A stretch of 64,000 nucleotides of DNA from the NCBI RefSeq assembly GCF_000369005.1, contig NZ_KB849765.1:1083881-1147880 (forward strand). The letters are read 5' to 3'. The stretch is from Acinetobacter beijerinckii CIP 110307 (GTDB lineage: Bacteria; Pseudomonadota; Gammaproteobacteria; Pseudomonadales; Moraxellaceae). Each line of letters opens with the position of its first letter. The first letter of the stretch is position 1. The position numbers were made by a program, and so were the translations under genes. Shown here in pieces: positions 1 through 9,387 of the stretch. The notes under the pieces are model-generated. The model made no database searches, was not told where the DNA came from, and worked only from the letters and a program-made list of their open reading frames with translations.

Positions 1-1
1 T

Positions 2-934
2 GTTCCTTTCGTTCTAGCTGCATGTGGTGGTGGCGGGGGAGGTGCTGAATCAAGTTCGAAAGGTGATAATTCGACCCCTCCTATTCAAGAAAAAGTTAAT
101 GTCGATTTATATAATGTAGATCAAGAAACGCTATTTACAAAAAAATATTCTTATGTCGATAGTGTAATTAAAGGAACAAAGTACTATATACCGTTAAGTG
201 AGGATGAGTATTTATTGACAGCTGATCAGCTGTTTACAAATACTTGGGTTTACTCAGATTCTAAAGCAATTAATGCCTTAAAATTCTATTTTAGTGATGC
301 TCCTAAAACAGGTTACTACCATACCTATAAAAAAATTGACATTTCAGGTGAAAATGTTTTTGATCGTTTTTATCCAAATTATAAGGTGATGTTTGATAAG
401 TTTGGAGTTCCTGCTCAATTAAAAGATACTAAAGCAGGCCAAGCTTATAATCGTGCTAATCCTTTATCATTTCCGCAAGGTTCTTATTGCTATCAGGTTA
501 TAGAAGAAAAGGTTGAAAAACCATATATTACTTTTTCTAAAGAAGGGATGACGGGTGAAAATTATGCAGATGTTATTATGCAAAATGAAAATGAATTTAA
601 AAATGAAGTAAAAAATTTAGGGCATACATTAAAAATTGATAGTGGTAAATGGAATGGTTCTTCATGGCGCTATTACCGTGAATATGATGCATATGGAATG
701 ATTTTTGATGTGGTTGCTATTGATTATAACGGCGAACTTGTCATCGGGAATATGAAAAACTTTGAAGATATTCGTTTAGATAATCTAATTAACCAACAAA
801 CTCGACGTCTAGACAGTTTGGGTGAAGGTACATTTATTGTTGATTACTATACACAAAAAGCTACTCTCGAAGCTTTTAAGAAAAGTTGTACTTGGTTTAA
901 TACTACTGCGGCAGAAACGATCAAAAAACTTTAG
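2..934 (+). CDS. Putative lipoprotein, 5' end cut off by the window edge
   Basis: The frame is open from base 2 and the first visible residues, VPFVLAACGGGGGG, are the end of a lipoprotein signal peptide: a lipobox (L-A-A-C) followed by a glycine run and a Ser/Pro-rich linker. The true start therefore lies upstream of the window, and the TTG at 215 is an internal codon, not a start. About 310 residues are visible, rich in Tyr, Asn, Lys and Asp, with no further membrane segment, so the mature protein should be membrane-anchored by its lipidated cysteine. I do not recognise the family and infer no function beyond an envelope location. A hairpin terminator follows at 974. Confidence 0.75.
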   Translation, partial: VPFVLAACGGGGGGAESSSKGDNSTPPIQEKVNVDLYNVDQETLFTKKYSYVDSVIKGTKYYIPLSEDEYLLTADQLFTNTWVYSDSKAINALKFYFSDAPKTGYYHTYKKIDISGENVFDRFYPNYKVMFDKFGVPAQLKDTKAGQAYNRANPLSFPQGSYCYQVIEEKVEKPYITFSKEGMTGENYADVIMQNENEFKNEVKNLGHTLKIDSGKWNGSSWRYYREYDAYGMIFDVVAIDYNGELVIGNMKNFEDIRLDNLINQQTRRLDSLGEGTFIVDYYTQKATLEAFKKSCTWFNTTAAETIKKL

Positions 935-973
935 ATGAGTAGATTTTAAGCCTCTTAAATATCATCCCTGATT

Positions 974-1003
974 GCTGATGTATGGATCTACATCAGCTTT
1001 TCT
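974..1003 (+). terminator. Rho-independent terminator after the first lipoprotein
   Basis: A 9-bp perfect stem (GCTGATGTA at 974-982 with TACATCAGC at 989-997), a six-base loop and then TTTTCT. It sits 40 bases after the lipoprotein stop codon and separates it from the lpxO-like gene. Confidence 0.75.
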
Positions 1004-1242
1004 ATAATTAGTGTTAACTTCTAAGTCTTATGGCGATATATAGAATCGCAATCAACTTTCTTGTATGAAAAATTACTTTAGGAATGATTTTGATCATTGC
1101 TAATATTTGTTAACAGTATAGGTGTATGCTTTAAAAGAATTTTTAAAAAATTAGTTATAAGATTTGGATACTATTGATTAAATTTATAAAAAATATGAAT
1201 TAAGTAAAAGAGTGTAGAAATTATAAGGGATAGTGTTAAAAT
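1004..1242. other. AT-rich intergenic stretch upstream of the lpxO-like gene
   Basis: The gene-free gap 935-1242 holds the terminator listed above and then about 240 AT-rich bases. This part should carry the promoter of the lpxO-like gene, but I could not find a convincing -35/-10 pair. No ORF or strong hairpin is visible in it. Confidence 0.4.
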
Positions 1243-2187
1243 TTGCCGATTAGTTTTTTTGTGTCGATTTCAATGATTAAATGGATCATATTAGCGATTT
1301 TTATCATTTCGGCGTTGTATGTACATCGCCGTGGTAAGGTTAGACATTCGTTTTATCGTCAGTTTTTTGACCATTCAACATTGTTCGCACCGATCAATTT
1401 TTTAATGTATCTTTTTTCCAAAGTGCCGAATCAACCCTATATTGATACGCAACACTTTAAGGATTTGAAAATTCTTGACGAAAATTGGGAAATGATTCGA
1501 GATGAAGCGCAAGCCTTATATAATAAAGGTGGCATCAAAGCTTCAAGTAGTTACGATGATTTAGGTTTTAACTCATTTTTTAAAACAGGTTGGAAACGTT
1601 TCTATTTAAAATGGTATGACTCTGCGCATCCATCGGCTGCTGAGCTTTGTCCTAAAACCACAGCATTGTTAAAAACACTTCCAACGATTAAAGCGGCGAT
1701 GTTTACAGAACTTGCTCCTGATAGTCGTTTGGTACGTCATCGAGATCCATATGCAGGTTCATTACGTTATCATTTAGGTCTAATTACCCCAAATGATGAT
1801 CGTTGTTTTATTGATGTCGATGGTCAGCGTTATTCTTGGCGTGATGGCGAAAGTGTAGTGTTCGATGAAACCTATATTCATTATGCAGAAAACACGACCG
1901 ATCAGAATCGTATTATCTTTTTTGCTGATGTTGAGCGACCGTTAAAAACACGTTTAATGGAAAAGTTTAATCATTGGTTTGGTAAGAGCGTCATGACGGC
2001 TGCGAGTTCACCAAATGAAGTCGGTGATCAAACAGGTGGTTTAAATAAAGCATTCGGTTACGTTTACCAATTACGTATTAAAGCGAAAGCATTGAAAAAA
2101 TCCAATCGTCAACTTTATTACTTTTTAAAATGGTTCATTATGATTGGATTATTTTTCCTTATTTTTATACGTCCTTATGTATTTTAA
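1243..2187 (+). CDS. lpxO: LpxO-like lipid A hydroxylase (aspartyl/asparaginyl beta-hydroxylase family)
   Basis: A non-haem Fe(II)/2-oxoglutarate dioxygenase expected to 2-hydroxylate an acyl chain of lipid A at the inner membrane. An N-terminal membrane segment (about residues 11-25) is followed by VHRRGKVRH, typical of LpxO proteins. The iron site is visible as H-R-D in RHRDPYAG (about 166-173) and a distal His in ETYIHYAEN (about 211), with RIIFFADVERP nearby for 2-oxoglutarate binding. A second hydrophobic helix closes the C-terminus. The TTG at 1243 has AAGGGA 12 bases upstream. The ATG at 1273 matches the usual LpxO N-terminus (MIKWIILA) but has no visible ribosome site, so the start is unsettled. 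The general family is clear; the substrate is inferred from family membership. Confidence 0.82.
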   Translation: MPISFFVSISMIKWIILAIFIISALYVHRRGKVRHSFYRQFFDHSTLFAPINFLMYLFSKVPNQPYIDTQHFKDLKILDENWEMIRDEAQALYNKGGIKASSSYDDLGFNSFFKTGWKRFYLKWYDSAHPSAAELCPKTTALLKTLPTIKAAMFTELAPDSRLVRHRDPYAGSLRYHLGLITPNDDRCFIDVDGQRYSWRDGESVVFDETYIHYAENTTDQNRIIFFADVERPLKTRLMEKFNHWFGKSVMTAASSPNEVGDQTGGLNKAFGYVYQLRIKAKALKKSNRQLYYFLKWFIMIGLFFLIFIRPYVF

Positions 2188-2200
2188 TGAATGAAATCAA

Positions 2201-2223
2201 AACGCCTGCAAGGGCGTTTTTTT
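2201..2223 (+). terminator. Rho-independent terminator of the lpxO-like gene
   Basis: Stem AACGCC/GGCGTT (2201-2206 with 2213-2218) followed by an unbroken T run to 2223, starting 13 bases after the stop codon. Confidence 0.85.
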
Positions 2224-2324
2224 ATGGATGCTTTTCACGTTGAGAAAGTAATTTTATATTTTTGATTGTATCAAATGGTTTAAATGAGGATAATTTAGCT
2301 GATTTTTTAATATGAGAAAAGATA

Positions 2325-3191
2325 ATGAAAAAGCAAGCATTGATAATATTAAGTCTTTTAAGTTTAGTGGCTTGTACTGAAGAAACTGATGATATTTATG
2401 GGAAAGTTGATCCGAAAAATAAAGCCTTTTACAGCTATGATCTTTCAGCTGCAAATCAATCTAATAAGCTCACAAAAAAATCGTATCAAATAGATAAAAA
2501 TAATGATCTTTTGATTACGTATACCGAAACACCAAAATTACAGACAGAAGCGCTTCGAAACTTTGTCACCAGCAATGGCATATCAAGTATATTTCCACCG
2601 CAAAATACGACTGGCGCTTATATTGTGGGTCGTAAAACGGTATTCAATGATAGTGTTCTAGAATATGAGCCTTATAATTTGGAGCAGAGAACAGCATTTA
2701 AACTTACTTATCAGCTTAAGAAAGTTGACTTATCTGGCTTAGCGGTTTCTGACTATATACGATACTTTTTAAGACAAGCGACAGCATCATCGTTCATAAG
2801 CGATGTAACACTAGAGATTATTCAAGGGTTATTGTTTGCAACACAGGATAAATTCCCTTCAGGCGCAACATGTTGGCAAAAACAAGTTCAGTTGAGTACT
2901 CAAGATTATATTGAATCTTATCCAACACAAAATCTTGCACATGTTGGTACTAATAGTACTATTCAAAATCAGGGAATTTGGCAAAATGCAGCGTGGACAG
3001 CATTTCAACCTAATACGGAGTTTAATTTAGCGGATACACGGATTCGTCATCAAGCACGTGAGTACTGGGGCTTTTACCATACGACGAGAGAAGTTAATCC
3101 AATCGTTCCAACAAATGAACTAGCCTGTGATTTCTTTAATAAGTCTGCATTTAATAGTGCTGATCAAGTATTGAGTCGATTTTTTAAATAA
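2325..3191 (+). CDS. Uncharacterised lipoprotein
   Basis: A 288-residue protein beginning with a lipoprotein signal peptide: MKK, a hydrophobic stretch and the lipobox L-V-A-C with Cys17 as the predicted lipidation site, followed by an acidic TEETDD linker. Residues after the cysteine have no membrane segment; two cysteines (in ATCWQ and ELACDFF) could form a periplasmic disulphide. It starts at an ATG with GAAAAGATA upstream. It lies alone between the lpxO-like gene and uvrC, both in the same direction. I do not recognise the domain. It shares no obvious sequence with the truncated lipoprotein at the left edge. Confidence 0.7.
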   Translation: MKKQALIILSLLSLVACTEETDDIYGKVDPKNKAFYSYDLSAANQSNKLTKKSYQIDKNNDLLITYTETPKLQTEALRNFVTSNGISSIFPPQNTTGAYIVGRKTVFNDSVLEYEPYNLEQRTAFKLTYQLKKVDLSGLAVSDYIRYFLRQATASSFISDVTLEIIQGLLFATQDKFPSGATCWQKQVQLSTQDYIESYPTQNLAHVGTNSTIQNQGIWQNAAWTAFQPNTEFNLADTRIRHQAREYWGFYHTTREVNPIVPTNELACDFFNKSAFNSADQVLSRFFK

Positions 3192-3297
3192 TAGGTATCA
3201 TTTGAGTGATTGAATTGATGGATTTTAGCTCAATTGACTTGAAATTGATTTATGCAGACTACATCATCAAAAGCATTACTGATCATGAAAGTCTGCT

Positions 3298-5097
3298 GTG
3301 AATTCAAACGCGCGTGAACATATTGAAAAAATACTGACTCATATGACCCAATTGCCTGGTGTGTATAAAATGCTGGGCAAAGATGGGGAATTACTATATG
3401 TCGGTAAAGCAAAAAACCTAAAAAATCGTGTCTCCAGCTATTTTGTTAAAACCATCGAACATCCAAAAACACAAGCTCTGGTTGCGCGTATTTATGATAT
3501 TGAGACATTGATTGTTCGTTCTGAAACAGAAGCGCTACTATTAGAACAAAATCTTATCAAATTACATCGTCCGCCCTATAACATCATGTTGCGGGACGAT
3601 AAGTCTTATGTCTATATCTTTGTTTCCGCAGATAAACCTTATCCTCGTATTGCCAGTGGTCGAGGTAAAGGTAAGCATCAAATTGGTAAGTTTTTTGGAC
3701 CTTATCCAAGTGCATATAGTGCCCGTGATACCTTATTAACCTTACAAAAATTATTTAATGTTAGGCAGTGTGAGAATAGCTATTTTTCCCAACGTAAACG
3801 TCCTTGTCTGCAATATCAAATTAAACGTTGTACAGCGCCGTGTGTCGGGTTAATTAGTCCAGAAGACTATAAAGAAGATGTTGATAATTCGATTCGCTTT
3901 TTACAAGGTGATACCAAAGAGTTGAATCAGGAATTGATCGGCAAAATGGAACAAGCGGCAGAAGCGCTTGAGTTTGAGAAAGCGGTGTTTTATCGAGATC
4001 GGTTGTCTTTATTACGCGAAGTTCAAGCCCAACAAGCGGTGTTCAAAATCAAAGGTGAAGCCGATATTTTAGCAATCGCCTATCAAGCAGGTGTGACTTG
4101 CGTACAGATCATGTATGTTCGTAATGGTCGAATGCTTGGTGGTAAAAGTTATTTCCCTGACATGCTTGGTGATGATTTAGCGCAAATGTTGAGTGACTTC
4201 ATGGCGAACTTTTATTTTCAAGTGGCTGATGAAGTTCCGACAGAATTGATTGTGAATGCCGATGTGCCAGACAAGAAACAACTTGAAGATGCATTGCAGC
4301 AAACCTTTAATAAAAAGGTGCAAATTAAGCATAAAGTACGTGAAACACGCGCTGAATGGTTAGAGTTAGCGCAGATGAATGTTCAGCATGCGATCAAAGG
4401 CAAATTGAGCAATCATTTAGAGTTGAATGAGCGGTTTCATCAACTTGAACAAGTGGTTGGGAGACCAATTGATCGGATTGAGTGTTTTGATATTAGTCAT
4501 ACAATGGGCGAAGCACCAATTGCGTCCTGTGTGGTGTTCGATCAGGGTGGTGCACGCAAACGTGATTATCGTCAGTTTGCGATTCAGGATATTACTGGGG
4601 GGGATGACTACGCCGCAATGCGTCAAGCATTGATACGCCGTTATAAAAAGAATATGTTGCCTGATTTACTTTTGATTGATGGTGGTAAAGGTCAATTAAA
4701 CATGGCAATAGAGGTCATGCAAGAGCTTGGACTTGATGCTTTTATGATTGGTGTCTCTAAAGGGGAAGGACGTAAACCGGGATTAGAAACGCTGCATTTC
4801 ACCGATGGCACCAAGATTCAATTGACTGAAGACCACAAGGCTTTGCATTTGATTCAGCAAGTGCGAGATGAAGCGCATCGTTTTGCGATTACTAAGCATA
4901 GAGCAAAACGTGATAAACGCCGGAGTAGTTCGGTATTGGAGGCGATTCCTGGGCTAGGACCAAAACGTCGTCGAGATTTACTGACTCATTTTGGTGGTAT
5001 ACAAGGCGTGCTCAGAGCTTCTGAAAAAGAATTGATGCTCGTTCCTGGTTTGGGTGAGGTTTTGGCACGGACAATTTATAAGATTCTGCATGAGTAA
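3298..5097 (+). CDS. uvrC: Excinuclease ABC subunit C
   Basis: UvrC makes both incisions during nucleotide excision repair, after UvrA and UvrB have located the lesion. The 599 residues show the expected order: a GIY-YIG nuclease near the N-terminus (GVY at 21-23, YVG at 34-36, [11 protein letters not shown]), a cysteine group ([15 protein letters not shown]) near 165-180, the UVR motif that docks to UvrB (about 205-240), the RNase H-like second nuclease ([26 protein letters not shown]) and a C-terminal helix-hairpin-helix pair ([22 protein letters not shown]). The start is a GTG; the nearby ATG at 3285 is in another frame. Length is normal for the family. It has its own upstream gap and is followed by a thioesterase gene. 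Confidence 0.97.
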   Translation: MNSNAREHIEKILTHMTQLPGVYKMLGKDGELLYVGKAKNLKNRVSSYFVKTIEHPKTQALVARIYDIETLIVRSETEALLLEQNLIKLHRPPYNIMLRDDKSYVYIFVSADKPYPRIASGRGKGKHQIGKFFGPYPSAYSARDTLLTLQKLFNVRQCENSYFSQRKRPCLQYQIKRCTAPCVGLISPEDYKEDVDNSIRFLQGDTKELNQELIGKMEQAAEALEFEKAVFYRDRLSLLREVQAQQAVFKIKGEADILAIAYQAGVTCVQIMYVRNGRMLGGKSYFPDMLGDDLAQMLSDFMANFYFQVADEVPTELIVNADVPDKKQLEDALQQTFNKKVQIKHKVRETRAEWLELAQMNVQHAIKGKLSNHLELNERFHQLEQVVGRPIDRIECFDISHTMGEAPIASCVVFDQGGARKRDYRQFAIQDITGGDDYAAMRQALIRRYKKNMLPDLLLIDGGKGQLNMAIEVMQELGLDAFMIGVSKGEGRKPGLETLHFTDGTKIQLTEDHKALHLIQQVRDEAHRFAITKHRAKRDKRRSSSVLEAIPGLGPKRRRDLLTHFGGIQGVLRASEKELMLVPGLGEVLARTIYKILHE

Positions 5098-5202
5098 TTT
5101 GACCAATTGACATAAAGAGTCATCGATTATTCAGTCAATGATCATTCACAAATGTATAAAAACATTGAAAGATAAGCTGTATTGAAGATTAAAGGAAAAA
5201 TC

Positions 5203-6000
5203 ATGTCATTACTTTCGTCGTATCAACAGATTGAGCAACAAGAATGGATTGATATTCCATCAGGGTGGTTACAAGGTAGAACGGTATTTGGTGGCTTGAT
5301 TGCAGGTTTGCTCATCCAAAAAGCAATCTACATGGTGAATGATGCAGCAAAACAACTATTGAGCTGTAATGTTAGTTTTGTTGGACCAGTTCAACATGGT
5401 CAAGCCAAGTTAACTGCGGAAGTCCTTAGAGAAGGAAAGTCGGTCACAACTTTAGAAATCAGACTATGGCAGGATGATGCTGTACAAACGATTTTAATCG
5501 CAAGTTTTGGTTTGCAACGCGAATCAAGAATTCATGTTGAAAATTTACCGCAAATTCCAGATTATCCCACAGCCGAGCAGTTGGAAAAGACATTTTATCT
5601 AGAAGGTTTAATGCCAGAATGCTTGCAACAATTTGAATTGTGCTGGGCTGAAGGAAGCTATCCAATGGCAGGAAGTAAAGTTCCTGATTTTGGTGGATGG
5701 GCGCGTTTTGCACCAAATTTACATGCTAATCGTGAAATGAAATTGGCAGATTTATTTGCTTTGATGGATGTATGGCCACCGGGTGTATTGTCCATGTTTA
5801 AAATTCCAGCACCTGCCAGTTCATTAACATGGCATATTACTTACCTGCATCCGATTCGACATCAGATTCATGATTGGTTCAAATATAAAGTCGTGACAGA
5901 ATTTGCTGAACATGGTTATGCAACAGAATATGCCTATGTGTGGGATCGTGAAAATCGCTTAATTGCGGTGTTAAGACAGACAGTTGCTGTTTTTGCCTAG
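5203..6000 (+). CDS. TesB-like acyl-CoA thioesterase family protein
   Basis: A 265-residue double-hotdog protein of the acyl-CoA thioesterase type, expected to hydrolyse acyl-CoA thioesters in the cytoplasm. Visible marks are the N-terminal hotdog signature GRTVFGGLIAGLLIQKA followed by FVGPVQHGQ, and a second hotdog near the C-terminus (SSLTWHITYLHPI and EYAYVWDRENRLIAVLRQT). I place the start at ATG 5203 because AAAGGA (5191-5196) lies six bases upstream; the TTG at 5182 in the same frame has no such site. Neighbours uvrC and pgsA give no pathway clue, and the substrate chain length cannot be read from sequence. Confidence 0.78.
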   Translation: MSLLSSYQQIEQQEWIDIPSGWLQGRTVFGGLIAGLLIQKAIYMVNDAAKQLLSCNVSFVGPVQHGQAKLTAEVLREGKSVTTLEIRLWQDDAVQTILIASFGLQRESRIHVENLPQIPDYPTAEQLEKTFYLEGLMPECLQQFELCWAEGSYPMAGSKVPDFGGWARFAPNLHANREMKLADLFALMDVWPPGVLSMFKIPAPASSLTWHITYLHPIRHQIHDWFKYKVVTEFAEHGYATEYAYVWDRENRLIAVLRQTVAVFA

Positions 6001-6093
6001 TCGACACTAGGTTGCATTTCGTATAAAGTTGCTTACAGATGGATACAATCTCGACACATCCTTTCTGCGACATGCATATTTGAAGCAAACAAC

Positions 6094-6693
6094 ATGGCGG
6101 TGTTTATGAGTACAGGGCGAATCCTGAACATTCCGAATATTTTGACTTTGGCACGTATTGCGCTTATTCCTGTATTTTTGGTGATTGCTTACTGGCCACC
6201 TGCGATCGGAATTGAGGAGCATCATGGGGGAATGATGCGCCATTTGGTATTAACTGCAATCTTTGTACTTGCAGCAATCACCGATTGGTTCGACGGTTAT
6301 TTAGCGCGTACACTCAATCAAACCTCTGCTTTTGGACGATTTCTTGATCCAGTTGCAGACAAATTGATGGTTGCTTCTGCTCTCATTGTATTGGTGCAAT
6401 GGCAACCAACAATTTCAATGGCTTTTGCTGCAATTGTGATTATTTCTCGTGAAATTACCGTGTCTGCATTACGTGAGTGGATGGCTGAACTCGGCGCACG
6501 TACCAGTGTTGCGGTTTCGACCGTTGGAAAATATAAAACAGCATTCCAAATGATTGCAATTAGTGTGTTCCTACTCAATTGGGAACCATTAGAAATGTGG
6601 GCGTATGCGTTACTTTATGCAGCCGTTATCTTGACCTTATGGTCGATGTTTATTTATATGAAAGCTGCATGGCCATATTTAAAACAGCCTTAA
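6094..6693 (+). CDS. pgsA: CDP-diacylglycerol--glycerol-3-phosphate 3-phosphatidyltransferase
   Basis: An integral inner-membrane enzyme that makes phosphatidylglycerol phosphate from CDP-diacylglycerol and glycerol-3-phosphate, the committed step to phosphatidylglycerol and cardiolipin. The CDP-alcohol phosphotransferase motif is complete: D67-G68-x2-A71-R72-x8-G81-x3-D85-x3-D89, preceded by the conserved NIPNILTLARI. Several hydrophobic segments follow. Length (199 residues) is slightly above the family norm because of a loop containing EEHHGGMM near residue 42. ATG 6094 and ATG 6106 are both possible starts; neither has a strong ribosome site. It is probably transcribed alone or with the upstream thioesterase gene. 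Confidence 0.93.
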   Translation: MAVFMSTGRILNIPNILTLARIALIPVFLVIAYWPPAIGIEEHHGGMMRHLVLTAIFVLAAITDWFDGYLARTLNQTSAFGRFLDPVADKLMVASALIVLVQWQPTISMAFAAIVIISREITVSALREWMAELGARTSVAVSTVGKYKTAFQMIAISVFLLNWEPLEMWAYALLYAAVILTLWSMFIYMKAAWPYLKQP

Positions 6694-6813
6694 ATCTATT
6701 GACCTTCAAAGTCTTATTGAAATTGAATAGAAAGCTTAATAATCAAAGCATTCACTATAGAATTGTTAAAATATAGTGGATGCTAAAAAAAAATAAGTTA
6801 GGAACACGATTAC

Positions 6814-7974
6814 ATGTCATCTTTATTGTATTTATCAAATCAAGAACTGTACTTAATACAAAATCAAAAAACACATACCATTGACTGCCAAGCGGTCACG
6901 CAATACAAGAAAAATTTGCAAGAAATTAAACAGCGCAAACAATGGAAAACCACGGGAACTGGCGCTCAATTCATGGGCATGACCAATCGTGATGATCCAA
7001 ATGAATTCTCATATATCTTTCCAGTCGATGCAGTGCTCACAAATGATCAACGGATGATTTATGCCGCACGATTACAGGATGGCTGCGCAATCTATATTAA
7101 ATCGTTAATCGAGCAGCAATTGCCAGAAGCTTTGGTGCTGAGAAATAGTGAATTTATTGTGCACCATCTTGATTATCAGGTTCAAAAACAACGATTAATT
7201 TTATCTGTAAGCAAGGGTTATGCCTATGAACGCCACCTTTGTGTTTTGGGTTTAGATTCAAGCCGTATTCAATATATTACTGAAGGGGATTGCCAAGACG
7301 AGCATCCATGTTTTGATCCTCAAAATCCTGATATTGTTTATTATGACAGTTGTGGATTTGCTTATGATCAGCAAGGCAATGTTAGTGTTGGACCCAAAGA
7401 AATTTGCCGTTTAAATCTCAAGACTGGGGAATTAGAGACGATTATCAGTGATCCGCGTTACGATTTTTATAAACCGAAAATTGATGTAGCGGGTCAGCTT
7501 TATTTCCTGAAACGTCCTTATAAAAATCATCAGCATAGTGGTAATTCACTTAAAGATATTTTATATGCGCCGTTTAAAATTATTCGAGCAGTGATTGGCT
7601 GGTTAGATTTCTTTACGCAGCGTTATACAGGAGAATCACTGAAATCAACCTCAGGTGGAAATCCTGCAAAAGCTAAACAAAAATCTGAAGAAGAATTATT
7701 TGTTGAAGGAAATTTGATTAAAGCGCAGAAGGCGTTGCAACAAAATCAAAGTGCAGGTGAAAAGTTTGCAGGTGTGATTCCGCGTAATTGGGAGCTGATT
7801 CAATCTACTTCTAATGGAGAACAGAAAGTATTGAAACGCGGTGTATTGGGTTACGCACTCAACGCTGATGGTTCACTTTACTATTCTAATGGTAAATATT
7901 TGGTCGCGATGAGTGCTGATCAAACTGAGCAGATGTTGGTCGAAGCTAAATTGATTAATAAAATTATGTGTTGA
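6814..7974 (+). CDS. Conserved hypothetical protein, probable TolB/WD40-like beta-propeller
   Basis: A 386-residue protein with no signal peptide. The middle part has segments of the TolB/PD40 propeller type, for example EGDCQDEHPCFDPQNPDIV followed by YYDS, and ICRLNLKTGELETIISDP, which resemble propeller blades reading out stored values. A charged, Gln/Lys-rich linker (about 285-325) separates the propeller from a short C-terminal domain. Near residue 250 there is an amphipathic stretch (LYAPFKIIRAVIGWLDFF) that might associate with membrane. The start has TAGGAACAC upstream. It has its own terminator at 7995. I do not know its function; the fold assignment is an inference from motif appearance. 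Confidence 0.6.
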   Translation: MSSLLYLSNQELYLIQNQKTHTIDCQAVTQYKKNLQEIKQRKQWKTTGTGAQFMGMTNRDDPNEFSYIFPVDAVLTNDQRMIYAARLQDGCAIYIKSLIEQQLPEALVLRNSEFIVHHLDYQVQKQRLILSVSKGYAYERHLCVLGLDSSRIQYITEGDCQDEHPCFDPQNPDIVYYDSCGFAYDQQGNVSVGPKEICRLNLKTGELETIISDPRYDFYKPKIDVAGQLYFLKRPYKNHQHSGNSLKDILYAPFKIIRAVIGWLDFFTQRYTGESLKSTSGGNPAKAKQKSEEELFVEGNLIKAQKALQQNQSAGEKFAGVIPRNWELIQSTSNGEQKVLKRGVLGYALNADGSLYYSNGKYLVAMSADQTEQMLVEAKLINKIMC

Positions 7975-7994
7975 TCTTTTTTCAATCGTTAAAG

Positions 7995-8016
7995 CCTTCT
8001 TAAGAGAAGGTTTTTT
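7995..8016 (+). terminator. Rho-independent terminator of the propeller-like gene
   Basis: Stem CCTTCT/AGAAGG (7995-8000 with 8005-8010), loop TAAG, then six T. It begins 20 bases past the stop codon. Confidence 0.82.
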
Positions 8017-8038
8017 ATTTCATGTTTTCTTTAATAAG

Positions 8039-8063
8039 AAAAAAGCCCATACAAAGATGAGCT
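8039..8063 (-). terminator. Probable terminator of the IclR-type regulator gene
   Basis: Read on the minus strand, AGCTCAT (8063-8057) pairs with ATGGGCT (8050-8044), with one G-T pair and a six-base loop, and runs into six T. It lies 120 bases beyond the regulator's stop codon, leaving a fairly long 3' untranslated region. Confidence 0.6.
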
Positions 8064-8182
8064 TAGTTCTCTGAGGAAATTCACGCTTTTTGGGAAAGCA
8101 TGCTGAAGAACATAATCATAATATGAGAATTTATTGATATTTACAACGCTAAAAAATGTAAATATTTTTTAATATTCTCACC

Positions 8183-8956
8183 TTAGTTGCTTTGATTTTC
8201 GATTAATGTTGAAAATTTATGCTCAATTTGTGCTGCATTACTTTGTAATATTTCAATTAATTTTTGGACATTTAAGAAATCAAAACGATTTTTAGAGGCA
8301 ACAAGCGTTAATGCAATAGGGGCTTCTTTGTTTGAAAAGCGAATTGGCACGGAGAGACCACAAACCATAGGGTCAATCTCACCTTCTGATAAATAAAAGC
8401 CCTGTTTTTTAATTTTTCTCATTTTTTGGGTGAACTCATCTAAGTTCTGCGCAAAGCCAACCTGTGCAAGTTCTTTAGTGAATTGATGATAATAGGCTTG
8501 GAATTGTTGTTTACTTAAATGCGAAATGACAATTTTTGGAGATGCGCCAATAAAAACGGGGCGTGGACAACCTCGACCAAATGAAAGTAACTCCGCTTCT
8601 TTGTAAGTTTCATGATGTAAGTCGATGCAATAATCATGATTTAAATAGGTTAGCAAACAACAAAGTTCGGTACGTTCCACGATATCACGCATAAAAGGAA
8701 TACTGATTTGAACCAGTGGGTCTGTGCTATGTGAAATATAGTCAAGTACTGCGATTTTAGAACCTAAAGTGTAATCGCCTGAAGTACCACTAATACGTTT
8801 CAAGATATCGGTAGAGACCAATTCTTTAAGATAACGATAGGCAGTCGGTTTGGAGAGACTGAGTTCATCACAAATGATATCGACATTGATAATCGGACGT
8901 GAGACTGAAAATAAATCCAGCACGGTGAGAATTTTACCAAAACTCGAAATTGCCAT
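8183..8956 (-). CDS. IclR-family transcriptional regulator
   Basis: A 257-residue cytoplasmic regulator with an N-terminal winged helix-turn-helix (about residues 5-65; recognition region LSLSKPTAYRYLKELVSTDILKR split over the helix and wing) and a C-terminal effector-binding domain (about 80-250; FGRGCPRPVFIGASPK and SEGEIDPMVCGLSVPI are typical IclR positions). IclR proteins often sense aromatic or other small carboxylic acids. The gene is divergent from the FUSC/DUF1656/HlyD export operon across a 431-base gap containing a strong inverted repeat, so control of that operon and of itself is the simplest reading. The ligand is unknown. Confidence 0.88.
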   Translation of the reverse strand: MAISSFGKILTVLDLFSVSRPIINVDIICDELSLSKPTAYRYLKELVSTDILKRISGTSGDYTLGSKIAVLDYISHSTDPLVQISIPFMRDIVERTELCCLLTYLNHDYCIDLHHETYKEAELLSFGRGCPRPVFIGASPKIVISHLSKQQFQAYYHQFTKELAQVGFAQNLDEFTQKMRKIKKQGFYLSEGEIDPMVCGLSVPIRFSNKEAPIALTLVASKNRFDFLNVQKLIEILQSNAAQIEHKFSTLIENQSN

Positions 8957-9387
8957 GATGAGCCAACTACTCCATTAAATAACGTGAAAATCGAAACATT
9001 CTTGCTTTATATCAGAAATGCCGTATGTCGTGTATGGGATTTTCAATCTGATTCGTTTGGATCGCAAAGTGAATTGAAATTATGAGAAAAGCACGAAATT
9101 TATCAATTGAAATGAGTTTATTTTAATTGATATTATCAAATAGTGATAATATTTGTTGACTATATTGCTATTTTTTGAAAAAATTGCAACTACAATGTCT
9201 TATTTGGATAATTGGTTGCATACTATTTATTCAAAAAATCTTCTAGCATTGTGTATTAACCTCCTTTATTGGCTTTTCTTTTAAGTAACTGATTTGGATA
9301 TCTCTAAATCAGAGCGTTGATTTGTCACTTTCATTAATGTGATGAACAACATCCGATGTTAAGCCAGTGTGATACAGAGACCCGTTC
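8957..9387. other. Divergent intergenic region between the IclR regulator and the exporter operon
   Basis: This 431-base gap must hold promoters for both divergent transcripts. It is very AT-rich. It contains the 9-bp inverted repeat at 9130-9152 (listed separately) with TTGACT immediately after it at 9156, and a weaker 7-bp inverted repeat, CTGATTT/AAATCAG (9289-9295 with 9306-9312), closer to the exporter start. I found no -10 at a good distance from TTGACT. No ORF is visible. Confidence 0.5.
9130..9152. promoter_or_regulatory. Candidate operator, 9-bp inverted repeat
   Basis: ATATTATCA (9130-9138) and TGATAATAT (9144-9152) form a perfect 9-bp inverted repeat with a five-base centre, ending three bases before a TTGACT hexamer. 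Its position between a divergent IclR-type gene and the likely target operon fits an IclR dimer or tetramer site. Binding is inferred, not shown. Confidence 0.5.

Noticed and set aside
9289..9312. CTGATTT/AAATCAG repeats near the exporter and near recN as one shared regulon site
   Set aside because: The arms match but the spacing (10 bases versus 2) and order differ; in AT-rich DNA such 7-mers recur by chance.
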